DNA from: Actinoplanes xinjiangensis
Lineage (GTDB): Bacteria; Actinomycetota; Actinomycetes; Mycobacteriales; Micromonosporaceae
Reading direction: 5' to 3'
Assembly (NCBI RefSeq): GCF_003148685.1
Contig: NZ_QGGR01000005.1
Coordinates: forward strand, 310,001-374,000
DNA length: 64,000 nt
Part shown: one piece after another, positions 38,476-46,215 of the stretch
How the letters are laid out: each line of letters begins with the position of its first letter
How positions within the stretch are numbered: position 1 is the stretch's first letter
Position numbers and translations under genes: made by a program
Notes under the pieces: generated by a model
Databases searched by the model: none
What the model was told of the DNA's origin: nothing
What the model saw: only the letters and a program-made list of their open reading frames with translations

Positions 38476-39609
38476 TCAGGCGGCCGTGTCGCGGCCGGCG
38501 CGGAGGTGCCGGTCGAGCCAGGTGAACAGGTCGGGCAGGATCGACCGCCAGGTGGTGAAGTTGTGCCCGCCCGGACGGTCGGCGATGACCACGGCCGTGT
38601 CCGGGGCGCGGACCATCGGGGCGAAGGCCTTCAGGTCGCGCTGGGCGGCCCGGTCGGCGGCCCCGGCGGTGAGGAACAGGTGCAGCGGGGCCCGCTGCTG
38701 CCGGCCGATCATGAGCCGGGGGTCGTTGGCGCGGCGCAGATCCAGGTCGCCCTGGTACAGGTCGCCGGTGGACCGGTCGATCAGCGGCCGGAAGTAGCCG
38801 GCCAGCGAGGCCGCGGCGGCGAACTGGTCGGGGTGGCGCAGGGCCAGGTTGACGGCACAGAAACCGCCGGTCGAGTAGCCGACCACGGCCCAGTTCTGCC
38901 GGCCCGCGGCGGCCCGGAAGTGGCGGTGGACGATCTCCGGGATGTCGGTGGTGAGGTAGGTGTCGGCCCGGACGCCGAGCGCCGAGTCGACGCATTCGCT
39001 GTCCCGGCCGCGGACCGGGTCCTGCTCGGCCAGAACCGCGATCAGGGGTGGCAGCCGGCCGGCGCCGATCGCGTCGTCCAGCGCGGCGCCCACGCCCACG
39101 CTGTCCAGCCAGCTGTACACGGTTCCCGGGTAGCCGGCCAGGAACATCACCACCGGCAGATCCCCCCGCGGGCCGGCCGGCGCGGTGTAGCCGGCCGGCA
39201 GGTAGATCTGCGCGGGCAGCGCGTAGCCGGTGCGCGCGCCGGCCAGGGTCGCCGGGACCACGGTGCCGCGGCCCGGGGCGGTGGGATGGCCGGCGAGCCA
39301 GCGGTCGAGGTCCTCCCGGCCACCGCCGTCCGCGGACAGTCGCGGGGCGTCCACCGGAAGCGTCTGGGCGTACGTGTCGCCGCCCTGCCCGAACAGTTCG
39401 CCGAGCGTGACGTAGAAGTTGGCCTGCCTGTTGACCACCGCGGCGATGCTCACCAGCAGCAGCAACTGGACGATGATCAGCCCGGCCGCGCGGTGCACGA
39501 TCCGGAACCGGCCCCGGTCCCAGAACGCGGCGGTGGCCACGGCGGCACCGATGGTGACCGCGATCAGCGAGCCGACCACCCAGCCGCTGGTGAGGACGAT
39601 GCCGCTCAC
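38476..39609 (-). CDS. Membrane-anchored esterase (antigen 85/Esterase D-like)
   Basis: The 377-residue protein starts at a GTG at 39609 that overlaps the stop of the upstream gene (GTGA). Two hydrophobic segments (about 8-28 and 40-58) anchor it. The extracellular part has the alpha/beta hydrolase features of the esterase D/mycolyltransferase family: FLAGYPGT, LIAVLAEQDP and nucleophile Ser246 in GYSTGG, with a late GGHNFTTW for His. It follows the LysX-like gene in one operon, which suggests a role in envelope lipid modification. Confidence 0.8.
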   Translation of the reverse strand: MSGIVLTSGWVVGSLIAVTIGAAVATAAFWDRGRFRIVHRAAGLIIVQLLLLVSIAAVVNRQANFYVTLGELFGQGGDTYAQTLPVDAPRLSADGGGREDLDRWLAGHPTAPGRGTVVPATLAGARTGYALPAQIYLPAGYTAPAGPRGDLPVVMFLAGYPGTVYSWLDSVGVGAALDDAIGAGRLPPLIAVLAEQDPVRGRDSECVDSALGVRADTYLTTDIPEIVHRHFRAAAGRQNWAVVGYSTGGFCAVNLALRHPDQFAAAASLAGYFRPLIDRSTGDLYQGDLDLRRANDPRLMIGRQQRAPLHLFLTAGAADRAAQRDLKAFAPMVRAPDTAVVIADRPGGHNFTTWRSILPDLFTWLDRHLRAGRDTAA

Positions 39610-41393
39610 CGGGGCGTCCCCACGGCCGTCTGCTTGCGGTCGAGTTCGGCCATCGGCGGGCGCGGTACCGGCGGGACCGGGCGGCGACGGCCCGGGGCGG
39701 TCACGAAGCCCTCGGCCACGGCGGCGGCCACCGCCACCTTCGGGAAGGACCGGCCCCGCGGGTAGCAGAGGAAACGGGGCTGCCAGGTCGGCTGGTACTT
39801 CTGATTCGCCCGGTACAGCGACTCCAGCTGCCACCATCGCGACAGCACCTTCAGCAGGCCGTACCACCAGCGCAGCAACGGCCCGGCGCCCAGCCGCTCA
39901 CCGCGGGCGAAGACGGACCGGAACATCGCGAAGTTGAGCGAGAGGCGCTGCACACCCATCGTCGCGGCCATCGCCAGCAGCTCCACGATCATGAACTCGA
40001 TCAGGCCGTTCGGGCCGTCCGGGTCGCGGCGCATCAGATCGAGGGAGAGCCCGTCGGCGCCCCACGGCACGAACCCGAGCACCGCCACCGGCCGGTCCTG
40101 CGCGTCGCGGGCCTCGACCACCACGTACTCCAGGTCCTCCGGGTGGGCGAACCGGCCGAGAGCCATCGAGAAGCCGCGTTCGGTACGGCCGTCGCGCCAC
40201 CGCTCGGCGTGCCCGGCCAGCTCCTCCATGGTGCTCGGGGCGACGTCACCGACCCGGTGGACGCGCACCCGGTACCCGGCCCGCCGGACACGCTGCACCG
40301 CCTGCCGTACCGTCCGCATCGGGCGGCCCTCCAGGGTGAACTCCCCGGCGTTCAGGATCGCCTCGTCACCGATCTCCAGCACCCGCAGCCCGGCCCGGGA
40401 GTAGGCCCGCGCCCCGGCCGGTCCGGCGCCGAGGACGGCCGGGGTCCAGCCGTGCGCCAGTGCCTCCTCCTGCCAGGCGGCGATCGCGCCCGGCCACTCC
40501 GAGCTCGCGCCGATCGGGTCACCGGCGGCCAGGCTCACACCGTTGACCAGCCGGTAGCAGACGGCTGCCTTACCGCTGGCGGAGAAGACGGCGGCCTTGT
40601 CCGGGCGCAGCGCGAAGTAGCCGAGCGAATCCTGGTCGCCGTGGGCCGCGAGCAGCTCCCGTACCCGGGCGGTGCCCTCGCCGTCGTCGGCGGTCACCCG
40701 GCGGCTGGGGCGCAGGCTCAGCCATGCGGCGAACACGACGACGCCCGCACCGGCCAGCCCCACGGTGACCGGGATCCACGCCGGCGGTGCCGCGTCGAAG
40801 TGCGGTTGGCGGATCCCCACCAGCCAGCGCACCAGGAACCAGACGCCGCAGAGGGCACGGCGCACACCACCGGTGGAGGTGCCGGGGCTGAACACGGTCA
40901 GCATCAGCCAGCTCGCCAGCGGCCCGACCACGACGAGCGACCCCAGCAGCACGGTCGTCGACCGGCGGGCCCGCCCCCGCCCGGCGCTGAATTCGGAGCC
41001 GGCGGCCACGGCCACGGCCAGCAGCAGCGCGCTGATGCCGATGCGCAGCGTGGCGCCGTGCCGCATCGGGTGCGCGGTATCGGTCACGATGCCGGCCGCG
41101 GCCAGCACGATCTGGAGGGTCAGCAGCGACACCAGCCACACCCAGGCGGTGTGCTCGCGACGGCTCAGCCCCCGCGCCACGATCAGGTAGAGCACGCCGC
41201 TCGCGGCCGACGTCATCGCCGGCAGCCCGGTCCACAGTGACGCGTCACCGGCCAGTCTCGTGCCGACGGTTCCCACGGCGGCCAGGATTCCCAGGATCCC
41301 GACGACGGCGTAGAGGATGCCGAACGCGACGGGCACCCGGCGGCGCCAGTCCCATCGCTGTCGTTCTTCCTTCACGGCACGCTTACGCGCCAC
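39606..41393 (-). CDS. MprF/LysX-like membrane protein with DUF2156
   Basis: The 595-residue protein has about six to seven transmembrane helices in the first 240 residues and a C-terminal DUF2156 (GNAT-like) domain (about 250-560) as in phosphatidylglycerol lysyltransferases. The domain shows LGYFALRPDKAAVFS, GDPIG, and ERGFSMALGRF. Proteins of this group add lysine or alanine to phosphatidylglycerol and give resistance to cationic peptides. Mycobacterial LysX adds a lysyl-tRNA synthetase domain, absent here. The downstream esterase gene overlaps by 4 bp. Confidence 0.85.
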   Translation of the reverse strand: MARKRAVKEERQRWDWRRRVPVAFGILYAVVGILGILAAVGTVGTRLAGDASLWTGLPAMTSAASGVLYLIVARGLSRREHTAWVWLVSLLTLQIVLAAAGIVTDTAHPMRHGATLRIGISALLLAVAVAAGSEFSAGRGRARRSTTVLLGSLVVVGPLASWLMLTVFSPGTSTGGVRRALCGVWFLVRWLVGIRQPHFDAAPPAWIPVTVGLAGAGVVVFAAWLSLRPSRRVTADDGEGTARVRELLAAHGDQDSLGYFALRPDKAAVFSASGKAAVCYRLVNGVSLAAGDPIGASSEWPGAIAAWQEEALAHGWTPAVLGAGPAGARAYSRAGLRVLEIGDEAILNAGEFTLEGRPMRTVRQAVQRVRRAGYRVRVHRVGDVAPSTMEELAGHAERWRDGRTERGFSMALGRFAHPEDLEYVVVEARDAQDRPVAVLGFVPWGADGLSLDLMRRDPDGPNGLIEFMIVELLAMAATMGVQRLSLNFAMFRSVFARGERLGAGPLLRWWYGLLKVLSRWWQLESLYRANQKYQPTWQPRFLCYPRGRSFPKVAVAAAVAEGFVTAPGRRRPVPPVPRPPMAELDRKQTAVGTPR

Positions 41394-41485
41394 GTCGCCT
41401 CCCCCGATTCGGCCACCGACACCCGGGATCGCCGGGCCGTTGAGAGCCTGCCATCACGGCGCAACGCCGGGATCGGCCCGGAAGC

Positions 41486-41524
41486 GGACGGCCCCTATAC
41501 CTTTCGGTAGAGGGCGTACCGTCC
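41486..41524. promoter_or_regulatory. Nested inverted repeat upstream of the epimerase gene
   Basis: Outer arms GGACGG/CCGTCC enclose an inner 9-bp hairpin with one mismatch (CCCTATACC / GGTAGAGGG, TTTC loop). The structure ends 4 bases before the ATG at 41529 and could be an operator or an RNA hairpin near the start. Confidence 0.4.
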
Positions 41525-41528
41525 ATGG

Positions 41529-42494
41529 ATGCGCGTCTTCCTGACCGGCGCCAACGGGTTCATCGCCCGCGCCACCGCCGCCCGGCTGCGAGAACAGGGC
41601 CACCAGGTGTACGGCGTGGACCTGCACGCCGACCCGCCCGCCGGGGTGGTGGCCGGCGACATCACCGTGGACGGCCCCTGGCGGGACGCGGTCACCGGCG
41701 CCGATGTGGTGATCCACACTGCGGCCGTGGTGTCCAACGCGGTCGGGCTGGACGGGCAGTGGCGGGTCAACGTCGCCGGCACCCGCCGGGCCCTCGACGC
41801 GGCGGTCCACGCGGGAGCCGGGCGGTTCGTGCAGTTGTCGTCGATCCGGGCGTTCTCCGACCTGGGCTTCCCGGACGGTGTGACCGAGGACCATCCGGTA
41901 CGCCCGGACGGCAACCCGTACGTCGACACGAAGATCGCCGGCGAGCAGGTGGCGTTGCAGGCGCACGCCGAGGGCCGGATCGCGGTGACCGTGGTGCGTC
42001 CCGGTGACGTCTACGGGCCCGGGTCCCGGCCGTGGACGCTCCTGCCGCTCCAGCTGATCAGGAGGTACCAGTTCCTGCTGCCGGCGATGGGTGCCGGGAT
42101 CTTCAGCCCGGTCTACGTCGACGACCTGGTCGACGGCCTGCTCCGGGCCGCGTCGTCACCGGCGGGCGCGGGGCAGGTCTTCACCCTCACCGGCGGGGTG
42201 GGCGTGCCGTGCCGGGAGTTCTTCGGCCACTACTACCGGATGCTCGGGCGGCGCGGACCGGTCGTGGCACCCACCGCGGTGGCGGTCGGGGTGGCCCGGG
42301 CGGCGGGCCGGCTGATCCGGCTGACGGGGGCGGAGACCGAGGTCAACGCCGTGTCGATGCGCTACTTCACCCGTACCGGCACGTACTCGATCGCGAAGGC
42401 CCGCCGGCTGCTCGGTTACCAGCCGGCGGTGGATCTGGCCGAGGGGATGGCCCGTACCGGGGCGTGGCTGCGCGCCGAGGGCCTGGTGCCCTGA
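41529..42494 (+). CDS. NAD-dependent epimerase/dehydratase
   Basis: The 321-residue extended SDR protein has the Rossmann motif TGANGFI (6-12), catalytic Tyr131 and Lys135 in YVDTK, and Ser104/105 at the third position. Length and end region (YQPAVDLAEGM) fit sugar epimerase or 3-beta-hydroxysteroid dehydrogenase-like members; the substrate is uncertain. No ribosome-binding site is visible, and a nested inverted repeat sits immediately upstream, so a leaderless start is possible. Confidence 0.85.
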   Translation: MRVFLTGANGFIARATAARLREQGHQVYGVDLHADPPAGVVAGDITVDGPWRDAVTGADVVIHTAAVVSNAVGLDGQWRVNVAGTRRALDAAVHAGAGRFVQLSSIRAFSDLGFPDGVTEDHPVRPDGNPYVDTKIAGEQVALQAHAEGRIAVTVVRPGDVYGPGSRPWTLLPLQLIRRYQFLLPAMGAGIFSPVYVDDLVDGLLRAASSPAGAGQVFTLTGGVGVPCREFFGHYYRMLGRRGPVVAPTAVAVGVARAAGRLIRLTGAETEVNAVSMRYFTRTGTYSIAKARRLLGYQPAVDLAEGMARTGAWLRAEGLVP

Positions 42495-42520
42495 GGGCTC
42501 ACCGCCGCCGGCTCCACCCG

Positions 42521-42556
42521 GGCCCGGCATCCTTGTTCCGGACGCCGGGCCGTTTT
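42521..42556 (+). terminator. Intrinsic terminator of the epimerase gene
   Basis: GGCCCGGC/GCCGGGCC (8 bp, extended by three more pairs across a mismatch) is followed by GTTTT on the plus strand, a rare T-tract for this genome. It lies between convergent genes. Confidence 0.7.
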
Positions 42557-42567
42557 CTGCCGTCACG

Positions 42568-42873
42568 CTAATCGCCGTAGAAGGCGAGGCGGCGGCCGGA
42601 CCCGGCGCGCACGACCGCGCACAGCCGTGCCAGGTCGCTGAGGAAGCCGGCGGAGACACCCCCCGCTTCCAGCCGGCCACCGGCACCCCGGATCTCGGTC
42701 TCCAGCAAGCCGCATCGGTCGGAGTCCAGGAACGTGTCCCCATACGGATCCAGGCTGCCCAGCAGGGGAAACTCAGCCGAGCTCAGCCCGTGCCGGACCG
42801 GGTCGAAGGCGCGGTCGGCCACGACCTCCTCGACGACGTGGCCCGCTTCCTCCACCCGGATCAAGAAGCCCAT
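42568..42873 (-). CDS. Small hypothetical protein
   Basis: The 101-residue, acidic protein (MGFLIRVEEAG) has no signal peptide or recognised domain; a single cysteine pair is absent. Its start overlaps the end of the upstream lipoprotein gene by 13 bp, so they are likely coupled. The pattern resembles small proteins that accompany surface lipoproteins in actinomycetes. Function unknown. Confidence 0.6.
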   Translation of the reverse strand: MGFLIRVEEAGHVVEEVVADRAFDPVRHGLSSAEFPLLGSLDPYGDTFLDSDRCGLLETEIRGAGGRLEAGGVSAGFLSDLARLCAVVRAGSGRRLAFYGD

Positions 42874-43385
42874 CCGCCGGTCTCCTTGGTCCGAGGTTGC
42901 GCGCCCGGGTCCACTCGCGTGAACTCGTAGCGCACCCCACGATCAGGATCGCTGAGGTAGAAGAACAGCACCGGATCGGGGCGATCCAACTCCGCGTGCA
43001 GACCACCACCCCAGCGCCCACGCCCCTCGGTCAGATCCAATTGCAGTCGTACGGTGTCCGCCTGGCCCTCCCCGTCGATGGCGGCCGGACCGATGCGCCA
43101 CGTCCCGGATCCGCCGAGACGCCGACCCTCGAAGTTCGACATGACGGCCTCCCCACGGAGATCCGACGCCTCGAAGGTTCCGTCCGCCGCGAACCGGAAC
43201 AGGCCACCGTCGGCGCTGGCCCAGGTGCCGACCACGTCGTCCTGCCGGATACTCGCCGGCGCGGCGCCTCCTGCGCAGCCGACGAGAATCAGAGCCGTCA
43301 GCACCGCTGCCATCACCGCATACGTGGACCTGTCCAGGACCCGCCGTCCGGTGGGTCGTGCGAGGGGCGCTACATCCGGGATCAT
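42861..43385 (-). CDS. Putative lipoprotein of unknown function
   Basis: About 174 residues from the chosen ATG at 43385. A hydrophobic stretch ends in lipobox L-V-G-C (LTALILVGCAGG). The mature part is lipocalin-like in pattern (VVGTWASADGGLFRFAADGTFEASDL, GGSGTWRIG), as seen in small actinobacterial beta-barrel lipoproteins. The start is uncertain: ATGs at 43436 and 43313 are also in frame, and none has a strong ribosome-binding site. It overlaps the next gene by 13 bp. Confidence 0.65.
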   Translation of the reverse strand: MIPDVAPLARPTGRRVLDRSTYAVMAAVLTALILVGCAGGAAPASIRQDDVVGTWASADGGLFRFAADGTFEASDLRGEAVMSNFEGRRLGGSGTWRIGPAAIDGEGQADTVRLQLDLTEGRGRWGGGLHAELDRPDPVLFFYLSDPDRGVRYEFTRVDPGAQPRTKETGGWAS

Positions 43386-43595
43386 GAGAATCCGCCGGGA
43401 GCCGCGGTCTCGACCTCGTATGTCACCCGTCACCATCCGTTCATTCCCGGCTTCGCCACCCCGACGGAAACCATCGCGCAAGCAGCCGGCCGGGCCATGC
43501 TCCCGCCATCGAATCCGGTCGGACACTAGCATCGCCGGCTCCGCGAACGGCACCGGCAGCAGTCGGCACCAGTGCCGTTCACGCAGGTGACAGCG

Positions 43596-45047
43596 TCAGT
43601 CAGCGCCGCCGGGAAGAGCCGGGCCGGCGGTGGCGTACGCGGCCGCGCCGATCAGTTCCATCGACACCTTCAGCCGTTCCAGGCTGATGTTCTTCGCGAT
43701 GGTGTCCTCCGGGCTGTGGTAGGGCGGCTCCAGCAGCGCCGGACTCGCCTCACCGCGCCACGAGAAGTTGGCGGCGGCGATCCCCACCTCCTGGAACGAC
43801 TGGTGGTCACTGGACCCGCGCAGCGTGACCGGGGAGATCCGCGGCTCGTAGCCCAGCCGGGCCGCCGCCGCCGCGACCTCGTCGGTGGCCCGGTTCGCCA
43901 GCCCGGTGAACGAGAGCAGCCAGTACCGGGTGGCCGGATCCCAGCTGGTGGCGACCATGTCGTTCTGGTAGACCGCCACGATCCGGTCGCGTTCGGCCTG
44001 CGGCAGCTGCGACACGTAGTAGCGGGAGCCGAGCAGCCCCTGCTCCTCCGACCCCCACAGGGCGAAGCGCACCGTCGCCGAGGTGGGCAGCTTGCGCAGC
44101 ACCCGGGCCAGTTCGAGGCAGAGGACCGTACCCGAGCCGTCGTCGTTGGCCCCGGGGGCGCCGATCACCGTGTCGTAGTGGGCGCTGACCATCACGACCG
44201 GGCCGTCGGTGCTGCTGCGGCGCCGCTCGGCGAGCACGTTGTGCGAGGTGAGGCCGCGGTGGGCGGCGGTGGAGACGGTCAGCCGGAGCCGGCCGGCGGC
44301 GAGGGCGGCCCGCAGCCGGTGCTTCTGCGCCTGGGCCACGCCGACCACCGGGATCGGCACGGGCGTGGTCGCCGACCCGGGCAGGGTGGGGCTGAACGCC
44401 GCGGCCCGGCGCGGTTCGACCAGGTCGGCGGGGAGGAAGACGACCGCCTTGGCGCCGTTCGTGACCGCGGTGGCGACCAGGGCCTCCCGGTTCGCGGCCA
44501 CGTAGTCGATCAGCACGATCTTCCCGGTCACGTCCGCCGGGTAGTCGGCGGCCGTACCGGCGTGGACGTCCACCACGTCGCCGCGGACCTTCACGTCCAG
44601 GGCGCCGTGCGGGGAGGCGCCGGTCTGCCAGCACAGGTCCCGGGGCAGGCCGGGACGGGCCTCCAGCTGGGCCAGGAACTTGTCGGCCACGGCGAACGGC
44701 TGCCGCGTCACGTCGTACCCGAGATGGTCCAGCACGCCGGAGATGTAGTCGGCGGCCCGGTGCTCGGAGCGGGTGCCGCCGATCCGCGGCCCGATGCCCT
44801 GCGAGAGCACCTGGAGGTGCCACAGCGCCCGCTCGGCCGAGACCCGGGCCGCGACCCGCTGGTCGGCGGTGGTCAGCGTGGGTGGGCGCAGTGCCCCCGG
44901 TCGCTGGTCGCCGACCGCCCAGGCGGGTGCGGGTACGGCGATGCCGGCCGCGCCGCCCAGGGCGATCGTCAGCATCCGGCGCCTGCTCAGTGAAGATTTC
45001 TGGCCTGGTGTTTCCAAGACTCCCCCTCGCTGAAAGGGATCGTCCAT
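43596..45047 (-). CDS. Secreted M28 zinc aminopeptidase with PA domain
   Basis: The 483-residue protein has a twin-arginine-like signal (SRRRMLTIALGGAAG). The catalytic domain has the M28 di-zinc ligands: His290 (VSAHYDT), Asp302 (NDDGSG), Glu334/335 (GSEEQG), Asp363 (QNDMVA) and a final His in PPYHSPED. A protease-associated insertion (about 145-265) precedes it. It probably releases N-terminal residues from extracellular peptides. ATG 45047 was chosen; a TTG at 45017 with GAGGGGGAG upstream is a real alternative. Confidence 0.88.
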   Translation of the reverse strand: MDDPFQRGGVLETPGQKSSLSRRRMLTIALGGAAGIAVPAPAWAVGDQRPGALRPPTLTTADQRVAARVSAERALWHLQVLSQGIGPRIGGTRSEHRAADYISGVLDHLGYDVTRQPFAVADKFLAQLEARPGLPRDLCWQTGASPHGALDVKVRGDVVDVHAGTAADYPADVTGKIVLIDYVAANREALVATAVTNGAKAVVFLPADLVEPRRAAAFSPTLPGSATTPVPIPVVGVAQAQKHRLRAALAAGRLRLTVSTAAHRGLTSHNVLAERRRSSTDGPVVMVSAHYDTVIGAPGANDDGSGTVLCLELARVLRKLPTSATVRFALWGSEEQGLLGSRYYVSQLPQAERDRIVAVYQNDMVATSWDPATRYWLLSFTGLANRATDEVAAAAARLGYEPRISPVTLRGSSDHQSFQEVGIAAANFSWRGEASPALLEPPYHSPEDTIAKNISLERLKVSMELIGAAAYATAGPALPGGAD

Positions 45048-45117
45048 CCCGGTCAGGATGACGATCCACGCGAAAGAAAGACTATGGTCAATGTCGAGGC
45101 GGGACAATCGATCAGGT

Positions 45118-45157
45118 GTGGACGGCGGGCGAGCACCCCCTGCCGCCCGCCGTCCAC
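45118..45157 (-). terminator. Terminator hairpin of the PPOX gene
   Basis: A perfect 14-bp stem (GTGGACGGCGGGCG / CGCCCGCCGTCCAC) with a 12-base loop lies 10 bp after the stop codon of the minus-strand oxidoreductase gene and before the M28 gene. Confidence 0.8.
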
Positions 45158-45167
45158 CGTCGTGCCG

Positions 45168-45557
45168 CTACTGGTAGCTGACCGCCGTGGGGCGGACCAC
45201 GTAGACGACACGGTGGGCAACGTCTCCGGGCGGCAGGGTGATGTCGAGCTCGTACCGCGCGGCGAGCTCGGCGAAGAACACGCCCTCGGTGTCCGGGTCG
45301 ATCCGCTCGACCGTGCCGCGCACCTCGAGATAGCGGTACGGCTGGTCGGGGTCGTTGATCGAGAGGCTGATCCGCGGCTCGCCGGTCACGTTCCGGTACT
45401 TACGGCGCGTGGTCGTGTTGGTGAACCGCAGGAACTCCCCGTCGAAGGTGAACCACATCGGGTTGACCTGCGGCTCACCGTCGTCGCGCACGGTCCCGAG
45501 GTGACCGAAGAGTGGCCGCTCCAGCAGATCGGTGTGGCTGTCCGGGATGATGCTCAT
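45168..45557 (-). CDS. PPOX-class (F420-dependent-like) oxidoreductase
   Basis: The 129-residue split-barrel protein has the typical order of the pyridoxamine-phosphate-oxidase-like superfamily: LGTVRDDGEPQVNPMWFTFDGEFLRFTNTTTRRKYRN and a late YRYLEVRG. Actinobacterial members often use F420 rather than FMN. The start at 45557 falls within an 18-bp palindrome, so an upstream ribosome-binding site is lacking. It is divergent from a MarR regulator that probably controls it. Confidence 0.85.
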   Translation of the reverse strand: MSIIPDSHTDLLERPLFGHLGTVRDDGEPQVNPMWFTFDGEFLRFTNTTTRRKYRNVTGEPRISLSINDPDQPYRYLEVRGTVERIDPDTEGVFFAELAARYELDITLPPGDVAHRVVYVVRPTAVSYQ

Positions 45558-45573
45558 GCCAGAACTCTGGCAT
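45556..45573. promoter_or_regulatory. Palindromic MarR operator candidate
   Basis: ATGCCAGA-AC-TCTGGCAT is a perfect 18-bp inverted repeat covering the PPOX start codon. A related site, GGCAGAATGCC, lies at about 45605-45615 beside the MarR start. Both are in the divergent region, as expected for an autoregulated MarR protein. Confidence 0.6.
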
Positions 45574-45619
45574 ACGACAGTGCTCGTAGACAACCCGGGT
45601 CCGTGGCAGAATGCCTCAC

Positions 45620-46045
45620 ATGAGCGCGATCGACGACCGGCTGGGCCTCGTCATCAAACGGGCCGAGCAGGCCCTGATCGCCCGTAAGACCGCGGCCCTG
45701 CGCGAGTTCGGCCTGACCGTCCCGCAATACGCGGCGCTGCTGCTGCTCTCCGGCGGCGACGGCATGTCCGCCGCGCAGCTGGCCCGGGAGTCGCTGGTCA
45801 CGCCGCAGACGATGGCGACCGTGCTGACCAACCTGGAGACCAAGGGCCTGATCGAGCGCGACCAGTCCCCCCTGCACCAGAAAGTCGTGGTCAACCGGGT
45901 CACCCCGGCCGGCGCCGCGCTGCTCACCGGGGCCGACGCCGCCGCGCTCCGGGTGGAGGGGGCTCTCGCCGCCGCCTACACCGATACCGAGCGCCGGCAG
46001 CTGACCGAGCTGCTCGATCGCGCGATCACCACCCTCACCGCCTGA
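45620..46045 (+). CDS. MarR-family transcriptional regulator
   Basis: The 141-residue protein has the winged helix-turn-helix of MarR (about 30-100: LTVPQYAALLLLSG, SAAQLARESLVTPQTMATVLTNLETKGLIER) and helical dimerisation ends. ATG 45620 was chosen; ATG 45611 is in frame. No ribosome-binding site is seen. It is divergent from the PPOX gene and probably represses it on binding an aromatic or redox ligand; the ligand is inferred from the family. Confidence 0.88.
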   Translation: MSAIDDRLGLVIKRAEQALIARKTAALREFGLTVPQYAALLLLSGGDGMSAAQLARESLVTPQTMATVLTNLETKGLIERDQSPLHQKVVVNRVTPAGAALLTGADAAALRVEGALAAAYTDTERRQLTELLDRAITTLTA

Positions 46046-46063
46046 CCACCCGTTCGTAGGACG

Positions 46064-46079
46064 GTCCCCGTCCGGGGAC
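46064..46079 (+). terminator. Terminator-like hairpin after marR
   Basis: GTCCCC/GGGGAC with a 4-base loop lies about 20 bases after the MarR stop. It is short and without a T-tract, so only a candidate. Confidence 0.45.
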
Positions 46080-46162
46080 TACTCGAACCGGTGGTGAGGG
46101 GCCCGCGGCGACCCTGTCGCCCGATAGAGGTGTTGACCGTCATCTTTGCGTCCGTCAATTCT

Positions 46163-46208
46163 GTCCCGCGTCGCGAGAGCAGAAGGTCCCGCGTCGGGAG
46201 AGCAGAGG
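46163..46208. repeat. Tandem 23-bp duplication containing the conservon ribosome-binding site
   Basis: Two adjacent 23-bp copies (GTCCCGCGTC..AGAGCAGAAG and GTCCCGCGTC..AGAGCAGAGG) differ at only two positions. The second runs into GAGGAG, the ribosome-binding site of the kinase gene; the first copy carries a related AGAAGG. Confidence 0.8.
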
Positions 46209-46215
46209 AGACCTG

